Shown one piece after another: positions 43,125 to 53,789 of a DNA stretch of 64,000 nucleotides (position 1 is its first letter; each line of letters opens with the position of its first letter). Under the pieces are notes generated by a model. That model was given only the letters and a program-made list of their open reading frames with translations, ran no database searches and was not told the DNA's origin. The position numbers were made by a program, and so were the translations under genes. The DNA lies in NCBI RefSeq assembly GCF_032854445.1, contig NC_088296.1:19457485-19521484 (forward strand), written 5' to 3'. Origin of the DNA: Liolophura sinensis (taxonomy: Eukaryota > Mollusca > Polyplacophora > Chitonida > Chitonidae).

Positions 43125-44270
43125 TTGTTTTTTGTTCAGTCTTCTTTTTTTACTGGCCTCTCTTTAAGGTTTCTTTTCTCGGCATGTATGTTGTTGTTGT
43201 AGTTTCAGTTATCCATCTCACTTCAAGTCAACTTCAATTTCTTGGCTTCATCCATCCATCATTTTCCTAACTCAGTGAATATTTAGTTTAGACAGAGAGG
43301 TAGTAATCCTCATCGAAAATATTACACTTACCTCCACAATTCTTAAAATCAAAAAAAAATGAGCATCTGTCAAACTATCGAGAAAAATTCTGTAAGATAT
43401 CTACCGCGAGTCGCGCCACTATCCTCCACGAACATCAAAAAACACAACCTGCATTAAATTCTGGAGAGACGCTCACACTGGTGTACAACTAAATGCCTAC
43501 ATTAGTAGATACGCCGAGTGATCAATATAATTTTATCGTCTGAGAGCTGACAAAATTGCAACTGCTTTAATAATTTAGTTGTATGGATAACATAAAGAGA
43601 ATAAAGAATTACCGTATGTATGTTAAAACTAAAACACGCAACTTGCAAGAAGGTAGATATACATGTACGTCAACCTGATTTACGCTTCCACCATACTGCT
43701 AGACCGTTCAGTCGAATAAATGGAGTATTCTTGAGTTCGGCATGAAACTTCAGTCAAATAAATACACAGAATGAAAACATGCACGCAGTTGTGTTTTTCA
43801 CTGGATACACATTTATAAATTATAATTATACTTATATACCTAGACAGATTAGTTATTAAAATTATGATAGGAAAAAAGGAAAAACCTCATATTTGTCCCA
43901 CTCGACGGAAGGCCTTGTAAATTTGGAATGCTGCAGTAAGTCGGCAGAACAATTCTTAAAACGGGAATGGGGATCCAGGAGCCTCATACCTGATACAAAA
44001 TTTGATAGAAAGTCGGAAAAAAATTGCACATGTTTGCCCTTTCCCTCTTTTTTCTCTTACTAATCACTAATCAAGACTAATGCTTTTAACCTTCAAATGT
44101 TTTATAGGCCTACATATGTAGTATGTACTTTTATTCCCGATTTTCTATATATACATGAACGTTTGAAAGTGTACATATACCAAATTTCGATTTCGAGTGT
44201 AATTGGGACTAAGTGAGTATCTAACGCAGTAAGACCTAGGCCTATGCATGTACGTGCATGCTGCTCCTCC
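43125..44270. other. 5' flank of the THAP gene and intergenic DNA
   Basis: No TATA box is evident within 150 bp upstream of the THAP start. A worn SINE-A tail ('gagtattcttgagttcgg', 'aataaataca') is at about 43710-43770. The rest is AT-rich with no gene. Confidence 0.4.
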
Positions 44271-44275
44271 TACTA

Positions 44276-44345
44276 TAATGCTGGCCGCCGTCGTATAACT
44301 GAAATATTCTTGAGTAAGGAGGAAAACACCAATCAGATAAATCAA
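44276..44345 (+). mobile_element. SINE-A 3' fragment
   Basis: 'ataatgctggccgccgtcgt', 'gaaatattcttgagtaagg' and 'caccaatcagataaatc'. The head and body are missing. Confidence 0.8.
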
Positions 44346-44499
44346 TATATATACGTAGCTACCGACAACTCAATTCGGGTACCACGTAATGAAATAATTA
44401 AATGTCATGAATCTCGATTAAAAGTCCAAATTAAGATAGCTGATCTTCCAGTATATTCGTGGAAACTGACAACACAAAAATCAATGAACTATAGCCTAA

Positions 44500-44633
44500 T
44501 TATTTATCTGTTTATTTATTTGATTGGTGTTTTACGCCGTCCTCTAGAATATGTCACTTATACGACGGTGGGCAGCATTATGGTGGGAGGAAACCGGGCA
44601 GAGCCTGAGGAAAACCCACGACAATAACACGTG
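44500..44633 (-). mobile_element. SINE-A fragment
   Basis: Reversed 3' half: 'tttgattggtgttttacgcc', 'cattatggtgggaggaaacc', ending at 'acccacgacaata'. Confidence 0.85.
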
Positions 44634-45048
44634 AATGCAGTCACAGAGAAATAACTTCTCTTAAAATGGAGGTAAAAAAGGCTGTATATAATAATATGTA
44701 TACATTTAGTTTTACATATATATGTACAGGTATATCTAATAAAGGGCTGTGGAAGCATATACTTTGCCACTCGTCAATTGATTAATGAGATAGCCCTTGA
44801 AAACCTGACCTCAGAATGATTATCAACAGTACAAGAAACAATCCAGTAGTTGTATAATGAACCCCAGGTGGAAGTCAGGTATTGCGTCTTCTTGTTGCAA
44901 GGTCCAGGCCTAGTTTCAGGACCAAGTTATGGAGGGATAGTGAGAGAAGTGGTAAGTCTAATATGCGTTCCAAAATTAGACATCAGACGTGACATGGCAA
45001 ATCAGCTTAGGTGCAAACAACATAGAATAGGTATCAGGGTTCTCTGTA

Positions 45049-45274
45049 CGCTGAAAAAATTAATCTGTTAACCGAAACATAAATTCGGTTGTACGGGTAA
45101 TGCTAGAATATATTCTGTTATAGCAGCATTTTATTCTGTTTTATATAACACACCTCTTTCTAGCAATAAGTGAAATATTCTTGAGTACGGCGTAAAACAC
45201 CAATCAATCAATCTTTCTAGCATCATTCAGACAAAACACTTTCTGTTAAACTTAACATTTTTTTTGCGTGTAAT
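45049..45274. mobile_element. MITE copy (TA-type) with nested SINE tail
   Basis: 'acgctgaaaaaattaatctg' at the left and 'cattttttttgcgtgta' at the right are inverted relatives of the 31683 element's ends. 'gggtaatgctagaatatatt' and 'agcatcattcagacaaaaca' are the inner arms. A SINE fragment interrupts it at 45166-45211. Confidence 0.7.
45166..45211 (+). mobile_element. 46-bp SINE-A tail insertion with target duplication
   Basis: Only the last part of SINE-A ('aagtgaaatattcttgagta', 'cggcgtaaaacaccaatc') is present. It is flanked by an 11-bp duplication, tctttctagca, at 45155-45165 and 45212-45222. It therefore arrived as an extremely 5'-truncated retrotransposition event into the MITE. Confidence 0.85.
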
Positions 45275-45283
45275 TTCATATCC

Positions 45284-47697
45284 TTATTTAAACAAATCTT
45301 CCGCTTCCCTGGACCAAAGCCTTTCTGAAGCACTATTGTTTGTCCGTGACAGCTCTTTCTTCTTTCGTTTCATTATGGCCTGTTGCTTAATCCCGAGTGC
45401 TTGCCTTCTCTTGTGCCTAAGCCTAACGTTTGTGCGCGATGATCTGCGGCGCAAGAAAGCGTTTATCAGAGTGACCCCGCGTTCCGCAGGGAACATCGCG
45501 TCCAGCCATTGCCCCACTTTGTTAAAACCGAATAAGATGGTGGCTTCTAGAGATTGAATGTGAACAGAAGGTTTATTGCATTTCAGGTAGTCTCGGTGAG
45601 CGAAGGTAGATACTGGGATTTTATTATGCTTAAGAACACGTTACACCCGGGGTGGGTGGCGGGGTCTTTGTCGGCGTGGACTCCTCCTGGAACCTCTCGG
45701 AGCAAACGCTCAAACAAATTGGGAAGGTCAGACACAAGCTCTCTTAAAATGGCGCGTGCCAAATTTTCGTTGTCACACGATGCTACTAATTATTGGAAAA
45801 CTTCATCATTCGGTCTGTCCACATCTGATAACAGTTCGGCGGTTCCATTTAGAATGGTATCGACGTTGACTGATGTAAGCAATGAGAAAAGGATACACAC
45901 CATTCATCACCAAAATGTATTCGCTCTCCAAAATGTTCCAGTGGTTTGGTCAGCATCTTGTCGAGTAGACCCTGCGTGCGACATCCCGCCACTCAAACCT
46001 TAAAGGCTAATCCCTCAAGAACACTCTCTAATAGGGGTTCGGACTGTCCTAATAGTCTTGTAAAAGTCTTGCAAAAACATCCCTCAGATGTTAACTATGA
46101 TGGTATAAAACGGCTGTATTGTGGAAGAGAATGTTAAACCTAATGCCCCTGAAGTTTGTTTTACGCAACAGCTTGTCAGATAGGTTGACGCAGCCATATG
46201 CCTTCCCGAGAAAAAGCGTTACAAAGTACACGGACGAGTTTCACAGTCCGCGACACACCGGGAGACACAGGCGTGCCTGAATGTCCGCACTCAAACTGCT
46301 TCACAGTGGTGTCGGCTTTCTGTACAGCGTTCAACCATGATATGGAGACCACAGTAAATGTTGTAAAAGTTCCCCCATCTTGTCTTTCGTGTGCGCAGAC
46401 AAACTGTCCCAATTAGTAATCATGTCTGGCAGAACTTCAGGGTCTGTATCTGGCAAGCATCTTCTGAAATGACTTCTCCGAAGCTGATCGGTCTGACATG
46501 GTACTTTATATGCTCAGGAGGATTTTCTTTTTCCCGGCTTCACTTGTTTCTTCTTCCGATATATCATCGAGATCTTTCTAAATTTCCTGGACAGTATCCA
46601 AAATGTTGGCTGCAAGCCCAGCAAGTTCGGTTCTTTAGTAGGAGATGGAACTATGTAACGCTCAAACTGACGATCACCTTTCTTTGTTTCGCCTGAGTAA
46701 AACATCGCGTGCTCTAAAATGCTGGTAGAAGAAGCCAATATTATGTGACCCAGGAGCCTCCGTATTTTCGCTGTATTTTCCACCGTGGAGCTAAAGTGTA
46801 CTTTGGTTGGGAAGATGGTGACTATTTCAAGTACGGCCTCAATGATGTCCCCAACATGGAAATGCCCAACATTATGCTACAAATACTCAACGTTACTCAC
46901 CAAAAGTTTCAGAACGCATACCACATCAACGTTAGAATAACTGCCATAAGGTCGATCTCCCTGCGTTTAGCAAAGCTGATCTCCAAAGCCAGCGCCTTCT
47001 CGAAGTCTTCCTCGTATTTCAGACACTGTTGACATTCATTGTTTATATTAGTCTGGGAACCCTTCTCACGTGTCTTTTAATAAAGCCGCGAACGTTCTTT
47101 GGTCTAAGTCAGTTTTTGCCTGAACCATGTCTGAATGTTTTTATCCAAACATCCTCGAACTCGATATCTATTAATAAGCTTTTCCTGCGTCCTGATTGTC
47201 CACAGTAACTCCTTTAACTCTTTAGACTTAGTCTTTAACAATTTCGTCTTGCGGTCTCTTATCCTCGCATTTGCGAATCTTTTCTTTACGTAATATAAGA
47301 CTTTTATGTCAAAATTGGGACGACAACGAGCATACTTCTGTTGAGCCTGGCCGGTGGGATGCAGACGACGTAAACTATGTATTACTATGTAATGAGGCAA
47401 TCGTCCCACTGGTATGGGAGTTTGTGTCGATGTAAAAGACGACAGAACAAAATGTCCTTTCACACAAGGTACGATCATTATTCGGGGATTTGGGCAAGGT
47501 GTTGGGACGTGGTGTTGGGGTGTGATGTTGGGGCGGATGTGTAGTACGTTGCAGTAGGTGAGCGAATGTTTGCAGAAGACTAGGAGAACATTTGTACAGG
47601 GATGATGTATGGTATCACCTGTGCCGAATTTTCCGGCAGACGGACAAAAGATTCCAGGAGATAGGTTAGGTGAGCTAGCTGAGCCGCTAGTATGCAA
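45284..47697 (-). pseudogene. Decayed protein-coding sequence, unrecognised
   Basis: Reading the minus strand from 47697 down, protein-like stretches appear one after another in shifting frames: a lysine-rich helical piece (KTKLLKTKSKELKELLWTI), CQQCLKYEEDFEKALALEI, ENTAKIRRLLGHIILASS, KQFECGHSGTPVSPGVSRT, CDNENLARAILRELVSDLPN, and GQWLDAMFPAERGVTL with a basic RRRSSRTNVRLRHKRR tail. At least one in-frame TAA (before LVASCDNEN) and several frameshifts break it. I do not recognise the family. It could be a dead cellular gene, a retrocopy or a dead DNA transposon. Alternatively some breaks are introns. Forward-strand ORFs at 45264-47032 are shadows. Confidence 0.4.
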
Positions 47698-47865
47698 AGG
47701 ACGCTGTAACGTACTTGATCCACGGACGTGCCTTCCAGAAACCGATCACCCATCCACACCCGAAGAAACTGAGTCAAGTAACCTTATCTGCAATACATAC
47801 TGGTCTAAATACAGCAGGGCGGGTTTAGGTGATTGTAGTTTTACGTCATCCTGAACATGCTTCAG

Positions 47866-47871
47866 TTATAT

Positions 47872-47966
<95 letters not shown>

Positions 47967-48075
47967 TTTCACTGGTGTTTAGGCTTTACTAAAGAATATT
48001 TCACTTATACGACAGCGGCTGGCATTATGGTGGGTGGAAACCCAGCAGAGTCCTGGGGAATCCATGACCATTTGC
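47866..48075 (-). mobile_element. SINE-A fragment with expanded (TTTA)n tail
   Basis: An uninterrupted (tttat/ttta)n tract of about 100 bp (47868-47967) is continuous with a reversed SINE-A 3' end ('cactggtgtttaggc', 'cacttatacgacagcggctg'). The tract is the SINE's own AAAT-type tail grown into a microsatellite. The ORF containing IYLF repeats is a by-product. Confidence 0.9.
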
Positions 48076-48430
48076 AGGTTTTCTTCACTTATACCGGGGC
48101 GGACTTTTAATGCTGGAGTAAATTGGAGCGCTCAGAGTAAACTCCCGACCTTTGTCAAGTAAGTGAGGAACATTTCTACGTGTTGTGTACAGATCTGGAC
48201 ACCGTGCATACTAATGGAAAACTCCTCGGTCTCTCAAGAATGTTTGGCAAATCCCACGGTGGTCACCAACAATTAAATCGATGGAATCCATAAATTTTCT
48301 CTCAAGGAATGAACCCACGCCTCGTGTGACAAGCCTCTCACTTGAACGGATTAAGTAATTAAAAGTCGTTTTCTCAAAAAGACGTAAGTGGGGGAAAGTT
48401 AAATAACAACTACAAAATCGACGTCGGCGA

Positions 48431-48660
48431 TTTCATTTGGAGATCCACACCGAGCGGTATTTTGTCTCGGCCTTGTGCTTTTAATGGCAAATGAAAAGGA
48501 CAGTTGTCCGTGAATTTAAAGTGGTCTAACTCAATCTTCTTTTCATTTCATTTGGCGGTCCACATCGAGCGGTATTTTTTCTCGGCCTTGTGCTGTTAAT
48601 GGTGAGTGAAAAGGGCAATTGTTCGTGAATTTAGAGTGGTCTAACTCAATCTTCTTTTCA
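48431..48660. repeat. 115-bp tandem duplication
   Basis: Two copies starting at 48431 and 48546 ('tttcatttgg', 'ccacaccgagcggtattttg', 'tctcggccttgtgct', 'gtggtctaactcaatcttct'), with the start motif again at 48661. The copies differ at about 12 positions. Confidence 0.88.
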
Positions 48661-48676
48661 TTTCATTTAAGTTCTT

Positions 48677-48942
48677 CTCGACTGGACCTCTGTCTTAATC
48701 TGCCTTTACCCAAAAGAAACAAAAAAATCTCGACATATCGAAAGAGATGTGGCTTCACATGGTGGCACACTTTTTGTGAGCTTCACTTCCGTGATACCCA
48801 AACTCTTGGACAAAACATGCAACAATTAAGAATGTGGTCATCACGAGTTTCGGAACCTTTCATGTTACACGATTTTCTAACAGATCGTATCGTACCCAAC
48901 GTATCCAACAACCATTCGCACACTGCAGGGCTGTTGTTCTAA
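48677..48942 (+). CDS. Doubtful open frame after a splice-acceptor-like site
   Basis: After 'tttcatttcatttaag' a frame runs to a stop at 48940-48942. It encodes a ~88-residue stretch with KRCGFTWWHTFCELHFRDT, vaguely like the end of a THAP domain (C-x2-HF) but without the leading cysteines. No start codon or donor is clear. It could be a relic exon of the decayed gene nearby, or chance. Confidence 0.2.
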
Positions 48943-49261
48943 ACTGAATGTTATTGCATCAGCCATAACCTCATTTTGTTTTTTGTTTTTTTGTTGGTTT
49001 TTTTGCCAACCCTGTCAGCAATACGCACACAGTTGTTGTCTTACTCAAACGATTTCGTTTTACTTTCACACCAATAGACCTTTCCAAACTGTCAATCAAG
49101 AACACGCAATTGACCAATCATAAGCAATATTGTTGCTAACAGGTCAACCGGATGTTTCACACATTGGTCACACATGTTTCTATGGTGTCATGCTTTCACC
49201 TGGAATGGAATGAAATTTAACGTTATCACGAGAAGGGATGGTGGAACAAAGAGACTGCTGT

Positions 49262-49728
49262 CTTGCCTTCAGGGTTATTCCCTTACCCACAGAGCGATTG
49301 CCGTACCCACAGCCAAACGGTTTTTGTTTTACACACATGACTATTATCTTACCAATAGGGTCAGTGTCCTACCCACAGGATTGTTGTCTTGCCTTCAGGG
49401 TTATTCCCTTATCCACAGAGTGACTACCTTACTCACAGTCAACAGAGCTATTGTCTAACCAACAGCGTTATTGTCTTACAAAAAGTGCCATCGTCCTAAA
49501 AGGTTGTTGCTTTACCCACCAGGTTGCTGCCTTGGACACAAAGTTATTGTTTTACACTCAGGGTTATTGTCTTACACGCATCTTTATTGCCTTACCCACA
49601 CGGCTATTGCCTCACCCACAGAGTTATTGTCTTGTCCACAAGGTTACTGTCCTACACACAGGATGATTGTCTTTCACACAGCGTAAATGTCTTAACCACA
49701 TAGTCATTGTCCTTCCCACATGGTTTCC
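49262..49728. repeat. 20-bp degenerate tandem repeat
   Basis: About 23 copies of 'cacagggttattgtcttacc'-type units; in 49621-49680 the spacing is exactly 20 bp (gagttattgt, aggttactgt, ggatgattgt). The four overlapping ORFs are translations of this array. Confidence 0.88.
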
Positions 49729-49882
49729 ATCGAGACAGAATCTACAATATGCAACGGCTGACTAACACATGACTGGGAATCGTATTCTTCTGATTATTAA
49801 CTCCTCTTGAAACACTGAAGACGTCAATCTCTGCTCATTTACAGTAACTCATTTCCGAAATATTTCAACAAAAATGTTTGAT

Positions 49883-49990
49883 TAATTTTTTTTGGATAAA
49901 TTGATTTATTTTTACGCCGTATTCAAGAATATTTCACTTACACGACGACGGCCAACATTATGCTGGGAGGAATCCAGGCAGAGTAACCAT
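49883..49990 (-). mobile_element. SINE-A fragment
   Basis: 'gatttatttttacgccgtat', 'cacttacacgacgacggcca' and 'gctgggaggaatccaggcag', reversed, ending at 'taaccatccg'. Confidence 0.8.
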
Positions 49991-50069
49991 CCGTACAAGA
50001 AAAAAAGTCATTCCGCCAAACATCATCATATTAAAATAATCATTCATTTCGAGAGCGTTTACTATCGTT

Positions 50070-51540
50070 TGTAGTGGGTGGGGGAGGGGGGGATATCTTA
50101 CACTAGGGAGTTAACGTGACACAATTCAAATACTAGTAGTTCTCTAAATCGGAAATTTCCATGGTAACCACAGCTATGTACTCCGTAACATGTGTTCCCA
50201 GTTTCGTTTTGACATATTTCAATCCCCCAGCACGTGAAATTTTGTGAGATAACTATACAAGCTTAAAGAAGGTTAACCCATAACCTTTCTTGTGTTGGAT
50301 TTGAAGCTTGTTGCATGTGCACAAAATATGTAGGCTTACACACAGTATATTCACAGATTTGCAGTGATGTCATAGCTGCTCTGAGCCAATCACCATCACA
50401 CTCTTTGATCACGTGACTAAAGAGCTATAGGTGAAAATGCTAGTTTAACCCAGGTGAGATAATCATTAATGAAGATTTAGCACAAAAAAAAATATATATA
50501 TATATGGTCTTCAGGTAAGAAACTCTTTCAAAGAAAGTAAAAAGAATGTATCTAGCCTTCAAATATGATAATTTCAGTGTGATGCAGCTCCTTGGAATGT
50601 AGGAATCAGCCAAAACCTGCATTTCTTCCATTTAGACCCCTAATATTTGTCACCTACTGCTTCTTGCCAGGAATCGGGTGCTCGAAATTATATGAATATC
50701 ACTTTAAGTTGGCATTTACATATTGCATACGTACGTAATTGGCTCTTAATTTTCACCGCAAATCATTTACTTATAAGCTTGTGTTCTGTGTTTGTGAATT
50801 GTAATTAGGTCGGGATGTACATGTTGAACGAGATGTAAGATTTTAATTCCGTTGCCCATGTTGATATAGAATATGTTGTCAACAGTTTGACTGGCCAGCA
50901 GAAAGAGGACGAGTTGCAGCTGTCCACATTTTTCACATGCCGTATACCAATGACTTTATTATCCGTTATGTTACCTTACAATTTTATTTTTTACATTGGC
51001 TCCAAAAACAAATTACCGGCGTGTAAGTTTTTTTTCGGAACATATTCCATTTTGAAATTTGTATTGACTGCAAAATTGATTTGGTTGTGGCGCGTTAAAC
51101 AAACGCGCGTGGGATATCACATTTCAAGAGGAAGTGCTTTTTCTGATGTTTGCCTTGGTGAAATTATTTCTTTTATTCTAATCGTGAATGGAGCAGATTG
51201 CGGTTCATTAATGCTGTATTTAGGTAAATATTGTTAATCACAAATGTTTTTTCTTGTGAGCATAATTTGCTGAAGTGGGAGGTTTCCAGGAATGTTTTGT
51301 TAGCGACAAAAGGTTGATTGAGAATGCAGTGTAACAACAACAACAATCATTTCCCATCAGATAAGATTATAGTACCATTTCCATGAAATAATTTTGTACA
51401 CTACACTTAGCCCTGCGTAGTCCTACGAATAAGGCGTTTTTCTGCACATAACGCGTAAAACTGAAATGAGAAGAGATTTGTTAACAATATAAGTTCATAA
51501 GTTTATGGGGTTTAGCATGGAGCTGTATATAGAAGGAGGA
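50070..51540. other. AT-rich intergenic DNA
   Basis: Starts with a G-rich run ('gggtgggggaggggggga', 50075-50092). A short (ta)n tract is near 50492. A 116-residue ORF (50887-51237) is hydrophobic and AT-rich with no recognised family or splice context. No gene supported. Confidence 0.35.
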
Positions 51541-53550
51541 ACAACTCGCTCTCTTTAACGTGTTCAGTGTCCGATACCAACACAGCAGGACTTTTAACAG
51601 GTGATTAACTTCTCTGCCCTGTGGCAGGTCTTCGTGCATGCCCTCTTGAGACTAGCAGCTCTGATACGTAGGGTGAAGAGGACTTAGCACCCAGTGGCTT
51701 GCTCACAGCAGGGGCGCCCTTGTTCATGAAGACAGAATGAATGGATGTCAGGCCACTTCGATTCACAGCAGAAGAATTGGAAATTTCCCTGTGAATATTA
51801 TGCTTAAAAGCAAATAAAACCAAAACATGCTAGCTGAATAGTAGGTCTAATGACGGTATCGGGTTTGTATATGGACAACGATTTCTGATTTGTTACATCT
51901 GGGATAAAGAGACTGAGGGATATGAAGCTCTATTGTTCTGGCTAAGTCAGGTATGAGAATCGTGCCCTAGCTTCGCCTGATCATGCGGCGGTCAGAGACT
52001 TCATGACCAGTCACAAAACTTTAAAGAAGACATCGCTTAATCTTTGGCGTAGAACGGTCAAAATACGCCTATAGTCAAGAACCAGATTCCAGAAAAGGTT
52101 ACTGAGGTCAGTATGGTATATGTTTACTTACATATTAATTGAACTATCATGAATTTGATGGGTATTTTCCGCCGAAATTAAGTTTTCATTTCTTGTGATA
52201 TGATCGAGGTTGTCGTCAAAATGGCGTCTTCTCAAATGTTGGCTTCATCAAGTCAAAGGGTCATTTTTCAGTTTTATTCAAAGAACCATCATTCCACCTC
52301 AAGCCTGAACAGTGCTGACTTTTAATCAGCGTGATTTGGAATAATGTATATATAGTAAATATATATTTCAATTATGTATATTTGCTGCATTTTTTCTGTT
52401 GCTAAAAATTAGAATTTTCAAAATCTCCTTTGTTGTCTTTAGTTTTCACCCTAGGCCTTTAAAATTTAAAAGACGACTCAGCTTTTCTTTTGTTTAGGTA
52501 TTGAACTCTTGTACCACTTTTATTATACTGTTGTTAATATAAAGTTAAAGTTTGGTAGCGCTACCTTGGACTCAAGTAGAAAAAACTGCTACGGAAATCA
52601 CACTTATCAACTGATCCAAAATTCAGTCACCATGCCGGTGACTAAAATCTTGTAGATAACAGACTGTAATTGCCATGTAAATAATTTTCCATCTGTGAGC
52701 CTTGTTCTTTATCCTCAGTTGTGTCCAAAAAAACAAAAACAAAAAAACAAAGAAAAAAAGCATGTTTTATTTACTTTAAGTACTAATTTTTTTGACATGT
52801 TTTTTTGAATAATTTCTTTGTTAAATTTTTTTTTTCTGTTAAAATGTGAACAGCTGTAAGAAGTCGGCTGTTTTGTTGTAATTTCTAATTCCAGAGCACA
52901 GTCATGCACAGGCAGGTGTTCAGTAATAGACCTATTTAAATTTTAGATGATAATTTCCACAACAAGATGCATTAAATTTTGCTGGGAGTGTTTTCAGTTA
53001 TTTTAGTGTTTTTTTCATTTGTTTACAGCACTGTGGCATATAAAATGAAAACCAAGTTGTAAGGTTAAATTAAATTGTGTAATATTATGGAGTTCATAGC
53101 ACAGAAGAATAATTAACTGTCAGCAGGTGTACTGCAGGTGGAATATTGTTCTGTTTGGTGTTGATAGAGCATGTGGATTTGGCAGGCTATACTTATGTGT
53201 ATATTTAAGGGAAAAGAATGAAACTTTGCAATTCAGGTCCGATTGAACTATTGTTGATTTTCATGCGAGTGAAGAAGCAAAATTTGTGCACCTTACATCT
53301 GAGCTTAAATGTTGATTTAACATTTTAGCCATCTCTGTTATTGTAAACTATCTTCACAAAACATTTGTTTTCTTTTGTCGAGTTGATTACTTATGTGTCG
53401 AAAATCCAGAATTAAGAAGCCAATTGGCTGTCGTTAACCAGACAACTCGTACCCTGACAAACTCAACTCAGATGTCATTCTCTGGTATCGGGAGTCATTC
53501 TTTCCATGTAAGTGAAGAAGCAAACAGCGGCGGGCGATTTCACCATAACC
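51240..53550. other. AT-rich intergenic DNA, upstream of the C2H2 gene
   Basis: Nothing recognised. 'acagcaggacttttaacag' followed by gtgatt at about 51582-51606 resembles an exon end, but is not supported by anything else. Confidence 0.3.
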
Positions 53551-53557
53551 TAGCTGG

Positions 53558-53779
53558 TATATAGGCAGCAGGTGTGTTGACTATATTCATCAGGTCTGTC
53601 GGATATGACATCTGCTCTGTCTTCGTAGACATCGGGTCACTCCAGCGGCTGACGATAGTTCCTGAAGCAATCTAGACATGTCCGGGCTAGCTTTATGGTG
53701 CCAATGCCTGGGCTATTACAGTAGCGAGTCTAACACCGGGAGCTCTGACAGCAAAGTTTCATCTCCTTCCGTCTCTTAA
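53558..53779 (+). promoter_or_regulatory. Candidate TATA promoter and short ORF
   Basis: 'tatata' at 53558-53563 is followed by a GC-richer stretch with an ORF of 33 residues (53678-53779; begins MSGLALWCQCLGYY, then serine-rich). This is one of few places in 51-58 kb with a base composition like transcribed DNA, so it may be a 5' exon of the C2H2 gene at 58322. No donor was identified with confidence. Confidence 0.25.
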
Positions 53780-53789
53780 TCCCAGGTTA

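Noticed and set aside
49174-49686. Four overlapping ORFs of 61-94 residues
   Set aside because: All are translations of the degenerate 20-bp tandem repeat.
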